Positions 1-8,500 of a DNA stretch of 64,000 nt are shown here, piece after piece. The position numbers were made by a program, and so were the translations under genes. How positions within the stretch are numbered: position 1 is the first letter of the stretch; every line of letters begins with the position of its first letter. The stretch lies in assembly GCA_949286215.1 (NCBI GenBank), contig CASDYX010000009.1, positions 1-64,000 on the forward strand, written 5' to 3'. This DNA comes from an uncultured Pseudomonadota bacterium. Its GTDB lineage: Bacteria > Pseudomonadota > Alphaproteobacteria > RF32 > CAG-239. The notes beneath the pieces were generated by a model. The model was not told where the DNA came from. It ran no database searches and worked only from the letters and a program-made list of their open reading frames with translations.

Positions 1-1
1 T

Positions 2-1564
2 TATGTTTCAACCAAATTACAAGGTGCAAGTCCACAATACACGCACTTCGTAAGAACCAGTCTAAACCAAACCTTTGAATCTTTGTCAGGGGCAAGCCTA
101 GCAATAGGCTTGCCTAATCGTGCAAAGTATCAGACGGCAGGTGTTCACTTTATTGTGAGTGACCAAGGAACAGATTTTGGTAATGATGATGCAAAAAATA
201 ATGACTTTTCAGACCCATCGGGAGAAAGTTGTAAACGTCTGGGATATTCCATAACCTCTTGCGCATCTGGTTTATTTAACAGCGCTTGTCCTTATAATGA
301 GGATATTTATGACAGATGTTGTGATGTAACTTATAAATACTCACCGTCGCAATGCTCCAGCCCGCGTAAACTCAGTTCTGATACTTGCGGCGGTAAATAT
401 CGTTGTTATTGCGATACTAAAACTTATCCTTATGCATCTTGTAATTCTCCGCAAATAAAGGGAAGTTCTTGCACGGATGATAGCGGCACAAGATATGCGA
501 CTTGTGTCTGCCCGAACTCAAATAACGGACAATGGGGCTGTAAGGAATATTACGCATCTCCTTGCAACAGTGTTTGTAAAACTCCTTATCCTGATAATTG
601 TCATAATCGAACTTCCGTACAAATCCCGTATGGTTGTGAAACTTATTTTTCAGATTGTAAATCTAAATGCCAAAAAGCATATGCTGATAACTGTCGCAAT
701 CAAACAGCCGTGATTGCAAAATGTCCAACTAATGCAAATTGCACTTATTTTGCAGATTGTAAGTCAAAAGTTCAGTCTTGGAGTTGTAAATCGGGTTATG
801 TTAAATCAGGCAACTCCTGTATTAACCCTTGTGATAACAGAACAGCCGTAATTAGCTCTTGCCCTGCTAATGCAAGCTGTTCTTACTTTTCGGATTGTTC
901 ATCAAAAATTCAATCTTGGAGCTGTAATTCAGGTTATGAAAAATCAGGTAATTCTTGCGTAGCGTCAATTAAGGTTGGTTCAATTGTTTATGGAGATGGA
1001 ACTGTTGCCAGTGGGTTAGTAGCGAGCAAACAACCAATTGGTGTGGTATTTGATGCTAATAATCGCTTGGCGGTTGCTTTGACCGATGTTAAACAAAATG
1101 GCAGTGCGGGAAGCGAGACTATGTATTGGTCTAATAGTTGGTGTGATATACCGAGTTTGTTGAATTGTACAGATCGCAGGACTGTTATAGAGTGTAGTAC
1201 AGATGGCAAAACAAATACCGAGATAATATTAGAGAGCACATGTAGCGGTCCAACTTATGCCGCGAATGCGGTAAACAGCTATCAAATAAGCGGCTGTAGT
1301 AAAGATTTTTGCAGACAAGGAAAATGGGTTTTGCCAAGCATGAGAGATTTAAATACCATCTATAGCTTTAAGAGCGCTATAAACAGTACATTGACATTAT
1401 TGAGTTCAGTAGGCGCTAGTCAAGTGAGGGAAGATGATTATTATTGGTCCTCTACCGAGTACAATGGCGGCACTGTGTGGGGGTTGCTTATGAGTACCGG
1501 TAATAGGTACAGCAACGGTAAGTACAGCAACGATAGCTACGTTCGTCCGGTGGTGAAATTTTAA
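2..1564 (+). CDS. Cysteine-rich exported repeat protein with C-terminal DUF1566-like domain (5' partial)
   Basis: The reading frame is open from the first bases of the window, so the gene starts upstream. The first TTG inside the window (83) has no ribosome site and is not credible. The visible ~520 residues hold a Cys-rich central part in which a module of about 43 residues occurs twice, carrying CxYFxDC, QSWSC and SGNSC motifs, with a shorter degenerate copy before them. The last ~200 residues resemble the DUF1566/Lcl C-terminal domain: WVLPSMRDL, then YYWSSTE, then a closing VRPVVKF. The many cysteines suggest disulphide-stabilised modules outside the cytoplasm, probably on the cell surface. 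The signal sequence would lie outside the window. Exact function unknown. A hairpin follows the stop codon. Confidence 0.75.
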   Translation, partial: YVSTKLQGASPQYTHFVRTSLNQTFESLSGASLAIGLPNRAKYQTAGVHFIVSDQGTDFGNDDAKNNDFSDPSGESCKRLGYSITSCASGLFNSACPYNEDIYDRCCDVTYKYSPSQCSSPRKLSSDTCGGKYRCYCDTKTYPYASCNSPQIKGSSCTDDSGTRYATCVCPNSNNGQWGCKEYYASPCNSVCKTPYPDNCHNRTSVQIPYGCETYFSDCKSKCQKAYADNCRNQTAVIAKCPTNANCTYFADCKSKVQSWSCKSGYVKSGNSCINPCDNRTAVISSCPANASCSYFSDCSSKIQSWSCNSGYEKSGNSCVASIKVGSIVYGDGTVASGLVASKQPIGVVFDANNRLAVALTDVKQNGSAGSETMYWSNSWCDIPSLLNCTDRRTVIECSTDGKTNTEIILESTCSGPTYAANAVNSYQISGCSKDFCRQGKWVLPSMRDLNTIYSFKSAINSTLTLLSSVGASQVREDDYYWSSTEYNGGTVWGLLMSTGNRYSNGKYSNDSYVRPVVKF

Positions 1565-1574
1565 GCTCTAGACT

Positions 1575-1603
1575 ATCAGCCCAAAGATTATCTTTGGGCT
1601 GAT
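1575..1603. terminator. Bidirectional hairpin between convergent genes
   Basis: A perfect 13-bp inverted repeat (ATCAGCCCAAAGA, TTA loop, TCTTTGGGCTGAT) lies between the stop codons of the Cys-rich protein gene and the small membrane protein gene. It can serve both strands. The T-tracts are short and interrupted. Confidence 0.6.
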
Positions 1604-1613
1604 ATTTTATGCT

Positions 1614-1925
1614 TTATTGTTTACATTTGGCGGGGTATTGCCAATTGCCTTCCAGAGAATAGCATAAACTTAAGTCGGTAAAGTTCATGCAACTATTGTC
1701 CTCTAAATTCCATGCCATATTTTGGCCTAAGCATTCTTCCCTGCTAAAAGAGAATGATACAATTGGCTGATTAGGATTAGCTTCAACTTGTTGCAAAGGT
1801 GTAACTTCCGGCAAAGGCTTATCTGAATTCAAGACATAAAGAATGGCATAAACTACCGCCATAAAACCGGCAACAAAAACTAAACCTCGCAATAAGTATT
1901 GTGATTTGTGTTGTTTTTTAGTCAT
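1614..1925 (-). CDS. Small single-pass membrane protein at the end of the mla operon
   Basis: A 103-residue protein with a basic N-terminus, one membrane segment (about residues 13-32) and an exported C-terminal part with four cysteines (ECLGQN, SCMNF, LCYSL, AKCKQ). AAGGAT lies 8 nt before the ATG, and the start is 10 nt downstream of the PqiC-like lipoprotein gene, so it is probably the last gene of that operon. The cysteines could form two disulphides in the periplasm. I do not recognise the family. A link to lipid transport rests on position only. Confidence 0.6.
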   Translation of the reverse strand: MTKKQHKSQYLLRGLVFVAGFMAVVYAILYVLNSDKPLPEVTPLQQVEANPNQPIVSFSFSREECLGQNMAWNLEDNSCMNFTDLSLCYSLEGNWQYPAKCKQ

Positions 1926-1935
1926 AGTCTTATCC

Positions 1936-2505
1936 TTATTTTAGCCGCGCCAATTCGGAGGCTATATCTCCGGCCAGTTGAGAAAGCTGTTGACTTTGGA
2001 TTTGGGCATATTCTTCATAAGTTTTTCCCATGGGCGCACTTAAGTTGGTCTTTTTGCGTTTGATGACTTGATTGGCATCATTGGTTATCGTCCACCAGGT
2101 ATCTAATACAGCCTCTTTGCCCCAAGTGGCATCCATGCGATTAATTTCAATCGAAACATAGTAATCATAGCTTTCGGCGCTGAATGTTTGCGGTTTGACG
2201 ATTGAATTAGGTAGTGCCAAATTCAAATCATCGGCTAAAACGCGTTGCAAGAGTGAATTTAAGTTTTCTCCCCAACGGTTATATTCTGAAATTTGCCACT
2301 CAACACCATCAGGGGCACGCATGACAATTTGCGGCTTATCGAGATAACTCGGAATAACCGCTCGATTGACGGCGACACTTATGTTTGGTTTGCTATAAGT
2401 TGTTTGCGGGGTAATAGCGCGCAAGCCATAAAACATGGAATTAGGCGTGCGGTAAAAACAAGCCGCAACTAATGCTACAATGCCCAAAAGTGCTAGTTTT
2501 TTCAT
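1936..2505 (-). CDS. PqiC-like ABC transport auxiliary lipoprotein
   Basis: A 189-residue lipoprotein: short signal peptide with lipobox VAAC (Cys16), followed by the PqiC/YmbA-like (DUF330) pattern of an early YGLR stretch, a PSYLDKPQIVMR motif and a W-ENLNSLLQRVLADDL motif. Members of this family sit in the outer membrane and work with MCE-domain proteins in lipid transport between membranes. It lies 1 nt after mlaD and in the same operon, so it probably provides the outer-membrane contact here in place of MlaA. Family call good, substrate inferred. Confidence 0.8.
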   Translation of the reverse strand: MKKLALLGIVALVAACFYRTPNSMFYGLRAITPQTTYSKPNISVAVNRAVIPSYLDKPQIVMRAPDGVEWQISEYNRWGENLNSLLQRVLADDLNLALPNSIVKPQTFSAESYDYYVSIEINRMDATWGKEAVLDTWWTITNDANQVIKRKKTNLSAPMGKTYEEYAQIQSQQLSQLAGDIASELARLK

Positions 2506-2506
2506 C

Positions 2507-3289
2507 TTATTTTTCCTTTCCTCGCAAGAATGCTTCCGGATGACGCTCCAGATAATCCGTCAAATCTTTTAATGATTGTGCCGCTGCGCTGACATTGACT
2601 AATGCACGATTGAAATTGCCCAGAGCTTCGGTTGAAAGTCTGGCATTGGTGCTAAAGACTTTGCTGATGCTCGTGGCGGCTTCTGAAATTTGCGGCAAAA
2701 CTACCGGCAACTGTTTATTCAAAGAATCTGCCATTTGTCCTAATTTATCGGCAATCTTTTGGAACGGTATGTTTTGCAAACCGCGTGAAAGTTCTTGCAG
2801 AGGTGACAAAATCGTCGGAATTTGCAATAAATCTTTGTCTTGCGGAAGCGGTTCAAGTTTAATCTCGGTATCGGGCAACATTACTAATTCTATCATTAAC
2901 TGTCCGGTCAGATAATTTTGTGCCGTTAAACGTGCGCGCAGACCTTTTTGAATTAAAGCATCCAAAATTTGCTTACGGCTACGCTCGTCATCACCAGATA
3001 CGATTGATTTTGAAACATCTAACTCAACATAAACCGGTATGCTAAAGGTTAAATCTTTGAGATTGGCAACCAAGTCAATTTGCGAGACTTTACCAATTTC
3101 AACACCTTGAAAAATAACTGAAGAGCCAACATTTAGGCCTTTGATGGATTCTTGAAAATACATCACAACCGTATTGCTGTCGTCAGGGAAAAAGACTTTT
3201 TTCAGATATGTTCCCAATATCAACGCAAAACAAACAAACCCTGTTGCTACAAATATACCTATCTTTCTGACGTCGGGTTTATTTACCAT
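2507..3289 (-). CDS. mlaD: MlaD-like MCE-domain lipid-transport protein
   Basis: A 260-residue protein with an N-terminal membrane anchor (about 10-30) and one MCE domain (about 38-115; VVMYFQESIKGLNVGSSV, then GVEIGKVSQI). A C-terminal region rich in Leu/Gln/Ser heptads could form the helical barrel seen in MCE rings. MCE proteins are periplasmic and bind phospholipid for the MlaE permease and MlaF ATPase. The ATG lies inside the last codons of mlaF (11-nt overlap) behind GAGGGG, which indicates translational coupling. Confidence 0.85.
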   Translation of the reverse strand: MVNKPDVRKIGIFVATGFVCFALILGTYLKKVFFPDDSNTVVMYFQESIKGLNVGSSVIFQGVEIGKVSQIDLVANLKDLTFSIPVYVELDVSKSIVSGDDERSRKQILDALIQKGLRARLTAQNYLTGQLMIELVMLPDTEIKLEPLPQDKDLLQIPTILSPLQELSRGLQNIPFQKIADKLGQMADSLNKQLPVVLPQISEAATSISKVFSTNARLSTEALGNFNRALVNVSAAAQSLKDLTDYLERHPEAFLRGKEK

Positions 3290-4046
3290 GTTTTTCCCCT
3301 CCTCTGGTTAAAAAATTATAGACCGTCTCATTGGGCGGATTTTTGACTAATTCGTTCGGATTACCACGCGCAATTATGCTCTTGCTGGCAGAATCCAAAA
3401 ATATGGAATTGGTACCTATTGAATAAATAGAATCTAGCTCGTGCGATACAATCACTATGGTGGTGCCTAGGCTATGGTTGATTTGGCGGATTAAATCATC
3501 CAAATGTTTGGAACTGACTGGGTCTAGTCCGGCTGAGGGTTCATCAAAATACAAGATATCAGGATCTAAAGCCATAGCTCTGGCTAAGCCTGCTCTTTTT
3601 TTCATGCCGCCGCTAATCTCTGATGGATAAAAATCCTTAAAACTCCCTAATCCGACATAGGATAATTTAAGCTCAACCAACTCGTGTATTTCCGCAGGTG
3701 TATAATCGCTATATTGTTGCAATGGCAGAGCCACATTCTCGCCCAAAGTCATAGAACTAAACAATGCGCCGCTTTGGTACAAAATTCCGCAATGACGCAT
3801 AATTTTTTGTTTATTCTCAGGTGTGGCGGCGGCAAAATCTTCACCATCAATCAGCACTTGTCCTTCTTTGGGTGGAAGCAATCCGGTCAAAACTCTCAAC
3901 AAACTACTTTTACCGCAGCCGCTTGAGCCCATAATAAAGAAAATATCGCCTTTTTGAACTGAAAAGTCAGAATTTTTAAGCAAGACATAATCGCCATAGC
4001 CGACACTTAAATTTTTGGCTGCAATTTTTACATTGGGAGTAATCAT
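3279..4046 (-). CDS. mlaF: MlaF-like ABC transporter ATP-binding protein
   Basis: An ABC ATPase of the Mla/Ttg2A type that powers lipid movement by the MlaE permease. Seen: Walker A GSSGCGKS (residues 40-47 from the chosen start), signature ISGGMKKRAGLARA, Walker B ILYFDEPSAGLDP and switch His in IVIVSHE. A longer frame reaches 4100, but it lies inside mlaE. The ATG at 4046 forms an ATGA overlap with the mlaE stop and begins exactly at the ABC domain, so I choose it. It is preceded by mlaE and overlaps mlaD by 11 nt. Confidence 0.9.
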   Translation of the reverse strand: MITPNVKIAAKNLSVGYGDYVLLKNSDFSVQKGDIFFIMGSSGCGKSSLLRVLTGLLPPKEGQVLIDGEDFAAATPENKQKIMRHCGILYQSGALFSSMTLGENVALPLQQYSDYTPAEIHELVELKLSYVGLGSFKDFYPSEISGGMKKRAGLARAMALDPDILYFDEPSAGLDPVSSKHLDDLIRQINHSLGTTIVIVSHELDSIYSIGTNSIFLDSASKSIIARGNPNELVKNPPNETVYNFLTRGGEKHGK

Positions 4047-5149
4047 AGGTGAAACTCCTGCAAAACAACCGTCAAGAGCCCAGTGATGACAATCATCCAT
4101 ACTATTGAAGAAACAACCGCTTTGGTGGTGGCAACGCCGACAGAATCTGCGTTACGTCCGCAATTAATACCATAATAGCCGCCGCAAATCGAAATTATCC
4201 AGCCATAGACAAAGCCATGGAAAATTCCGACCCAAAAGTTTTTCAAGAACAAAGCATCCCAAGTATATTCCCAATAACTTTCATAAGGAATTCCTAATGT
4301 GAAGACACCAACCACCGCTCCGCCCAAAATTCCCATAATATCGGATAAAAGTGTTAAAAAAGGCATGGCTAAAATGAGTGCAGAAATGCGTGGCAAAACC
4401 AGAAAATCCATCGGCGAAAGCCCCATGGTTTTGAGGGCGTCAATCTCCTCATTAACCTGCATGGTACCAATGGTGGCGGCATAGGCAGCACCAGTGCGTC
4501 CGGCCATAACAATTCCGGCCATTATCGCGCCCATGATGCGGGTCATTCCGATTGCCACCAGGCTTGCAACATAAATTTGCGCCCCAAAATTTTTGAGTTG
4601 GATTGAGCCAACATAAGCCAAAATAAGCCCTACCATAAAACTCACAACCGAAACAATCCCTACGGCTTTATAACCGCAACCTTCGAGGGCAAACAAAAAG
4701 TCAACTTTGCGCATTATGGCTTTACCCCCTAAAAGACGAGCAAATGAGCCTAATGCCGACTTAATAAACGACAGACCTTGCTTGAGGCTGTTATAATTAT
4801 TGAGTGTATCTTCACCCAAAGTGGTGAGAAAATCTTGAGTTTGTTTCTCTCTGGTCGGCGGGGTGACAGACGACGTTAGTGCTAAAGAAATCATCTCTTG
4901 CAAATTGGTTGGCAGACCTGACCAATCAATTTTTGCGCCTTGAGACTGGGCGGTTTTGGCTAGTTCAAACAAAATAACCACCAACGAGGAATCCCAAGAT
5001 TTTAAGCTGCCAGCGCTAAATGTAATATGATTTACCTTATTTATTGCCGGCAACAGTTCGTCATGGGGGACTTTATTTTGAATAAAATCTCCCGCTAAAA
5101 CTATTTCCAGTTCTTGCTTGCGGATATTATAGTTTAATTGTGCCGACAC
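4043..5149 (-). CDS. mlaE: MlaE-like ABC permease with N-terminal STAS-like domain
   Basis: A 368-residue permease, first gene of the operon. Residues ~1-105 form a STAS-like domain (WDSSLVVILFELAKTAQSQGA). Residues ~110-368 are the MlaE/Ttg2B permease with the family motifs GLILAYVGSIQL, ALVAIGMTRIMGAIMAGIVM-like, GRTGAAYAATIGTMQVNEEIDAL and LVLPRISALILAMP. Fusion of STAS and permease in one chain is common in alphaproteobacterial homologues, while E. coli uses separate MlaB. With MlaF and MlaD it forms an inner-membrane complex for phospholipid transport and outer-membrane asymmetry. Confidence 0.9.
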   Translation of the reverse strand: MSAQLNYNIRKQELEIVLAGDFIQNKVPHDELLPAINKVNHITFSAGSLKSWDSSLVVILFELAKTAQSQGAKIDWSGLPTNLQEMISLALTSSVTPPTREKQTQDFLTTLGEDTLNNYNSLKQGLSFIKSALGSFARLLGGKAIMRKVDFLFALEGCGYKAVGIVSVVSFMVGLILAYVGSIQLKNFGAQIYVASLVAIGMTRIMGAIMAGIVMAGRTGAAYAATIGTMQVNEEIDALKTMGLSPMDFLVLPRISALILAMPFLTLLSDIMGILGGAVVGVFTLGIPYESYWEYTWDALFLKNFWVGIFHGFVYGWIISICGGYYGINCGRNADSVGVATTKAVVSSIVWMIVITGLLTVVLQEFHL

Positions 5150-5312
5150 TTTTACCTCTAATTTTTGAAGTATATTAGAATTATTTGTTTAATATAAAAC
5201 TAAAATTGTATTTTGCAAGGAAATCTCTCCCCGATAAATTGAAAACAAAAAATATCCCTAAAATTATAGCTGTAACATTTGGGATAAAAAAGTATGTTTA
5301 ATAAGCACACAT

Positions 5313-5344
5313 AAAAAAGGCGGCGGAGTTGCCCGTCGCCTTTT
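5313..5344 (-). terminator. Rho-independent terminator of first paralogue
   Basis: A 12-bp stem (5315-5326 with 5333-5344, one G-T pair) with a 6-nt loop lies just after the minus-strand stop codon at 5349 and is followed on the minus strand by a T run. A similar hairpin ends the neighbouring paralogue. Confidence 0.75.
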
Positions 5345-5348
5345 ATGG

Positions 5349-6611
5349 TTACAGATTAAATTTAAGATTTGAAAAATATGGAACCCATTCCTTCTCATAC
5401 CTAAAGCTATCTGGAATATAATAGGTATTTTCTTGGAAATCTATAGAGGCATGGCTTATACCTCCCAAATGCTCTTTTCCTTGTTTATCCCACCAATGAA
5501 ATTTCCATGGCTCCGGCGGACATAAGCGGTGCCAATAGAGCTCTTTGGTATTTGCCATGTCAATTATTGCTTGTGGCAATTTAATCGGATATCCTCCGTT
5601 TGCTATTTTGTGGTTGGGAAAATTAGGAGGTAACTGATACTCCGGGCTACCGTGGCGCCATGTCGCTGGTGCGGGGAAGAAAACCTTTCCTTCTTGCCAA
5701 TATTGGGAGAGCAAAACCTTCGGGTATGGCAGGGGAATGTCCTCATATTCTCCTTTATTGGGAAAAGAAGAAGATGGGCGACAAATCCTGTCTAATTTCT
5801 TCTTTTGAGAAATGTCTTCCAATAAATAATACATTAGCCGCGGAATAACTTCTTCACTTCCTTTGAGTTTTTGGCAAAGAACGATATTTGAGCGGACATC
5901 ATCCCATTTTCCCTTTGAAAATAGTCCCGTAGGGTGGTCTCCTTGATTAAAACAAGGATATGCCACTCCAATATAACCCATTGCTTCATCTTTATCCGAA
6001 ATGGTCGTTCGGGAATTAAGCGGAAAACTTTCAATACCTCCCCACATACAAGTTTGATAATTGTATGTATAGGCCATATCCGGAAATTCTCTGATGTGGT
6101 TATATTTACATATATCCCTTGGAATATTATCTTTCCCTTTGGTCAAATATGCACTCAGAGACCAAAAACGTCCTTTTTCATCCCAGAAATTATTGTTATT
6201 ACCAAACTTTGTCTCTGCGCCAATAAAACAACGACAACCTTTGTAATTACCAATTAATTTTTCCAGCTCTCTTAAAATGATAAAATCGCTGATTAAACAA
6301 AAGCTATCACGTTTTTGATTTTCTTGCTGCTTTATTAACAGGTTATTAACCGCGTAATATCGCCACCAATCTTCAATACATTTCTGCACCAGTACAATAT
6401 TACATACCTTGGAAAAAGAAATTTGGTATAAGGGTGAGTTTATTTGCTCTGCCACTTTACTGATATTATCTTCGGTTTGGTCTATAAACCATACAGGACC
6501 TTTGGAATAGCCATATTGATTTATTACAGCTTCAGCTAGGTCTACCACTTCTTGAGAATAGATCCCTAATTCATTTACCTTTTTCATAATGATACAATTT
6601 AAGTTCGACAT
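5349..6611 (-). CDS. Unknown Trp/Tyr-rich protein, tandem paralogue 1
   Basis: A 420-residue soluble-looking protein with no signal peptide and no membrane segment. It is rich in Trp, Tyr and Pro. It shares start (MSNLNCIIM), a YGYSKGPVW motif near residue 34, YYAVNNLLI, WDEKGRF, SDKDEAMGYIG and PLPYPKVLLSQ with the next gene. Residues 327-385 are the most conserved part, 54 of 59 identical. I do not recognise the family and give no function. No strong Shine-Dalgarno site precedes either the first ATG or the in-frame ATG at codon 9. The two genes share about 18 bp directly upstream of the start. It has its own terminator. Confidence 0.7.
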   Translation of the reverse strand: MSNLNCIIMKKVNELGIYSQEVVDLAEAVINQYGYSKGPVWFIDQTEDNISKVAEQINSPLYQISFSKVCNIVLVQKCIEDWWRYYAVNNLLIKQQENQKRDSFCLISDFIILRELEKLIGNYKGCRCFIGAETKFGNNNNFWDEKGRFWSLSAYLTKGKDNIPRDICKYNHIREFPDMAYTYNYQTCMWGGIESFPLNSRTTISDKDEAMGYIGVAYPCFNQGDHPTGLFSKGKWDDVRSNIVLCQKLKGSEEVIPRLMYYLLEDISQKKKLDRICRPSSSFPNKGEYEDIPLPYPKVLLSQYWQEGKVFFPAPATWRHGSPEYQLPPNFPNHKIANGGYPIKLPQAIIDMANTKELYWHRLCPPEPWKFHWWDKQGKEHLGGISHASIDFQENTYYIPDSFRYEKEWVPYFSNLKFNL

Positions 6612-6675
6612 AAAAATTTATTTTAGGGCTTAGGAATAAACAAAATTCTCTTCTTTGTCAATTCTTAAGTACAGT

Positions 6676-6704
6676 AAAGGCGGCGGAAGTACTCCGTCGC
6701 CTTT
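6676..6704 (-). terminator. Hairpin after second paralogue
   Basis: An 11-bp stem (AAAGGCGGCGG with CCGTCGCCTTT, one G-T pair) lies 6 nt beyond the minus-strand stop at 6710. The T-tract is short (TTT), so termination may be incomplete and the downstream paralogue could be read through. Confidence 0.55.
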
Positions 6705-6709
6705 GTTGG

Positions 6710-7963
6710 TTACAGCTTATATTCAAGGTCTGCAAAATACGGATACCATGATACCCACTGCAACAAATTTATTGAGGCATAGGTAATGCCTCCAAAATGC
6801 TCATTTCCTTGTTTGTCCCACCAGTGGAATTTCCATGGTTCAGGCGGACATAAGCGGTGCCAATAGGGCTCTTTGGTATTGGCCATATCGATTATTGCCT
6901 GTGGCAATTTAATCGGATACCCTCCTCTTTCTATTTTGTGGTTGGGAAAATTCGGAGGTAAGTTGTAATATGATGAGCTATTGGCTAACGGAAAGAAAAT
7001 TTTTCCTTCTTTCCAATGTTGAGAGAGCAAAACCTTTGGATATGGCAGAGGCGTATCGGTGCATTCTACCGTGTCAAACTCGCCTTTGCGCGTATAGACC
7101 GGACGAGTGATACGATCCATTATTTTTTGGTTGGCTATATCTTCCAATAAGTAATACAGTAAACGAGGAATAATTTCTTCCACGCCTTGTAACTTTTGGC
7201 AGATAACAATCGGCCATGGGCCATCAACCCAGCCGTTTTCTGCAAACATATCCGGGTCTTTATCCGTTTTCTTAAAAGAAGGATAAGCCATTCCAATATA
7301 TCCCATAGCTTTATCCTTATCTGAAATGCTTGCGCCGGTTCGACTAGGATAAGAGCTCATGCTGCCATAAGCATAGGCTTGATAATTATACGTGAAAGCT
7401 TCACCCGGAAGATTTTGGGAACGATTATATAACCACAAGTTTTGAGGAATCTGACTTTTCTTGTTGGTATAGTGTCTTGCCTGAGAACAAAATCTGCCTT
7501 TTTCATCCCATAAATATGTATTATTCCCAAAGGTTAACGGCTCCGGAATACTCAGCAGAGGGGGTGACACTTTCTTTTCATCGCCAAGCAAATGCTCAAG
7601 CTCCCTTAAGACCACAAAATCTGTTATCAGCTTATAGTAGTCTTTATCAAACAAGCCATCTTCTTTGATAAGAACATTATTGACGGCATAATATTGTCGC
7701 CAATCCATGCACAAGCTCCAAATGTGGTAGCTCACATTTTCTCTGCTTTCTTTATCATGAAAAAACTGACATAACGGAGAATTTATTTTTTCAGCCATTT
7801 GTTTCAGGTTCTCACTTCGCAAATCCATAAGCCAGACAGGACCTTTGGAATAGCCATATTGGTTTATAATTTCTTTTGCCAGCACTACTCCCGCTTGAGA
7901 AGGTTTCCACGGGTTCTCTAAATCTAATAATTTTCTCATAATGATACAGTTTAAATTCGACAT
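6710..7963 (-). CDS. Unknown Trp/Tyr-rich protein, tandem paralogue 2
   Basis: A 417-residue paralogue of the gene at 5349-6611, upstream of it on the same strand with a 98-nt gap. The N-terminal two thirds are clearly diverged, while the block at residues 335-393 and the first ~11 codons are nearly the same. It also lacks a signal peptide, membrane segments and any catalytic motif I can name. Both copies keep WHRLCPPEPWKFHWWDKQG, an unusual Trp/His/Cys/Pro cluster that could bind a ligand or metal (inference). The uneven divergence suggests duplication followed by gene conversion or strong constraint on the C-terminal block. Confidence 0.7.
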   Translation of the reverse strand: MSNLNCIIMRKLLDLENPWKPSQAGVVLAKEIINQYGYSKGPVWLMDLRSENLKQMAEKINSPLCQFFHDKESRENVSYHIWSLCMDWRQYYAVNNVLIKEDGLFDKDYYKLITDFVVLRELEHLLGDEKKVSPPLLSIPEPLTFGNNTYLWDEKGRFCSQARHYTNKKSQIPQNLWLYNRSQNLPGEAFTYNYQAYAYGSMSSYPSRTGASISDKDKAMGYIGMAYPSFKKTDKDPDMFAENGWVDGPWPIVICQKLQGVEEIIPRLLYYLLEDIANQKIMDRITRPVYTRKGEFDTVECTDTPLPYPKVLLSQHWKEGKIFFPLANSSSYYNLPPNFPNHKIERGGYPIKLPQAIIDMANTKEPYWHRLCPPEPWKFHWWDKQGNEHFGGITYASINLLQWVSWYPYFADLEYKL

Positions 7964-8058
7964 AAAAATTTATTTTAGGATTCAGAGATAGCTTAATTTT
8001 CGTTTTTTGTCAATTTTTTTTGAGGAGCCCTCTTTTTTTTAATGATTATTTTCGCTTA

Positions 8059-8087
8059 TTGACAAGCAAGGTTTTTAATCTTAGCAT
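8059..8087 (+). promoter_or_regulatory. Sigma-70-type promoter of the arsR-like gene
   Basis: TTGACA (8059-8064), a 17-nt spacer and TAGCAT (8082-8087) precede the regulator gene. A GAGG ribosome site lies at 8099-8102. Confidence 0.55.
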
Positions 8088-8109
8088 AGCGCTTGAGTGA
8101 GGAATAAAG

Positions 8110-8499
8110 ATGACAAACAAACAAAATTCAGACCAACATTTAGCCTTGCATAACCATGATGCTCATTTGGACAAGGTATTAGAAGCTATGCCTAAAGAAA
8201 AGTCGTTTGCTCTGGCTTCGGAAGTATTTCAGCAGTTGTGCGACCCTACTCGTTTGCGTATTTTGTGGTTATTGGCTCACAGCGAACAATGTGTGAATAA
8301 TATTTCGGTGGCCATAAACATGAGCGCTTCTGCCGTATCACACCATTTGCGCGTGTTGCGTCAGGCCGGTTTGATTGTCAATCGTCGCGAGGGTAAAGAA
8401 ATTTACTACAAACTTGCTCAAGACAGAATGGCTTCCCTTATTCACAAAATGATTGATGATGTGTTTGAGATTAGCTGTCCTTGCAATGAGGGTAAATAA
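8110..8499 (+). CDS. ArsR/SmtB-family metal-sensing repressor
   Basis: A 129-residue winged-helix regulator: VFQQLCDPTRLRILWLL, recognition helix region MSASAVSHHLRVLRQAGLI, wing NRREGKEIYYKL. The N-terminal His-rich stretch (HLALHNHDAHLD) and the C-terminal ISCPC could supply metal ligands, as in zinc/cadmium sensors of this family. The gene converges on the Zn/Cd/Pb ATPase gene with stop codons 1 nt apart, so it probably represses the HMA/ATPase pair from a distance. A candidate operator is a direct repeat of ATTGTTT (10598-10604, 10606-10612) before the HMA gene, which is weak evidence. Confidence 0.85.
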   Translation: MTNKQNSDQHLALHNHDAHLDKVLEAMPKEKSFALASEVFQQLCDPTRLRILWLLAHSEQCVNNISVAINMSASAVSHHLRVLRQAGLIVNRREGKEIYYKLAQDRMASLIHKMIDDVFEISCPCNEGK

Positions 8500-8500
8500 C

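Noticed and set aside
8020-8040. GAGG-AGC-CCTC followed by a T run before the arsR-like gene, as a terminator
   Set aside because: Only a 4-bp stem with a 3-nt loop, and no upstream plus-strand gene to terminate.
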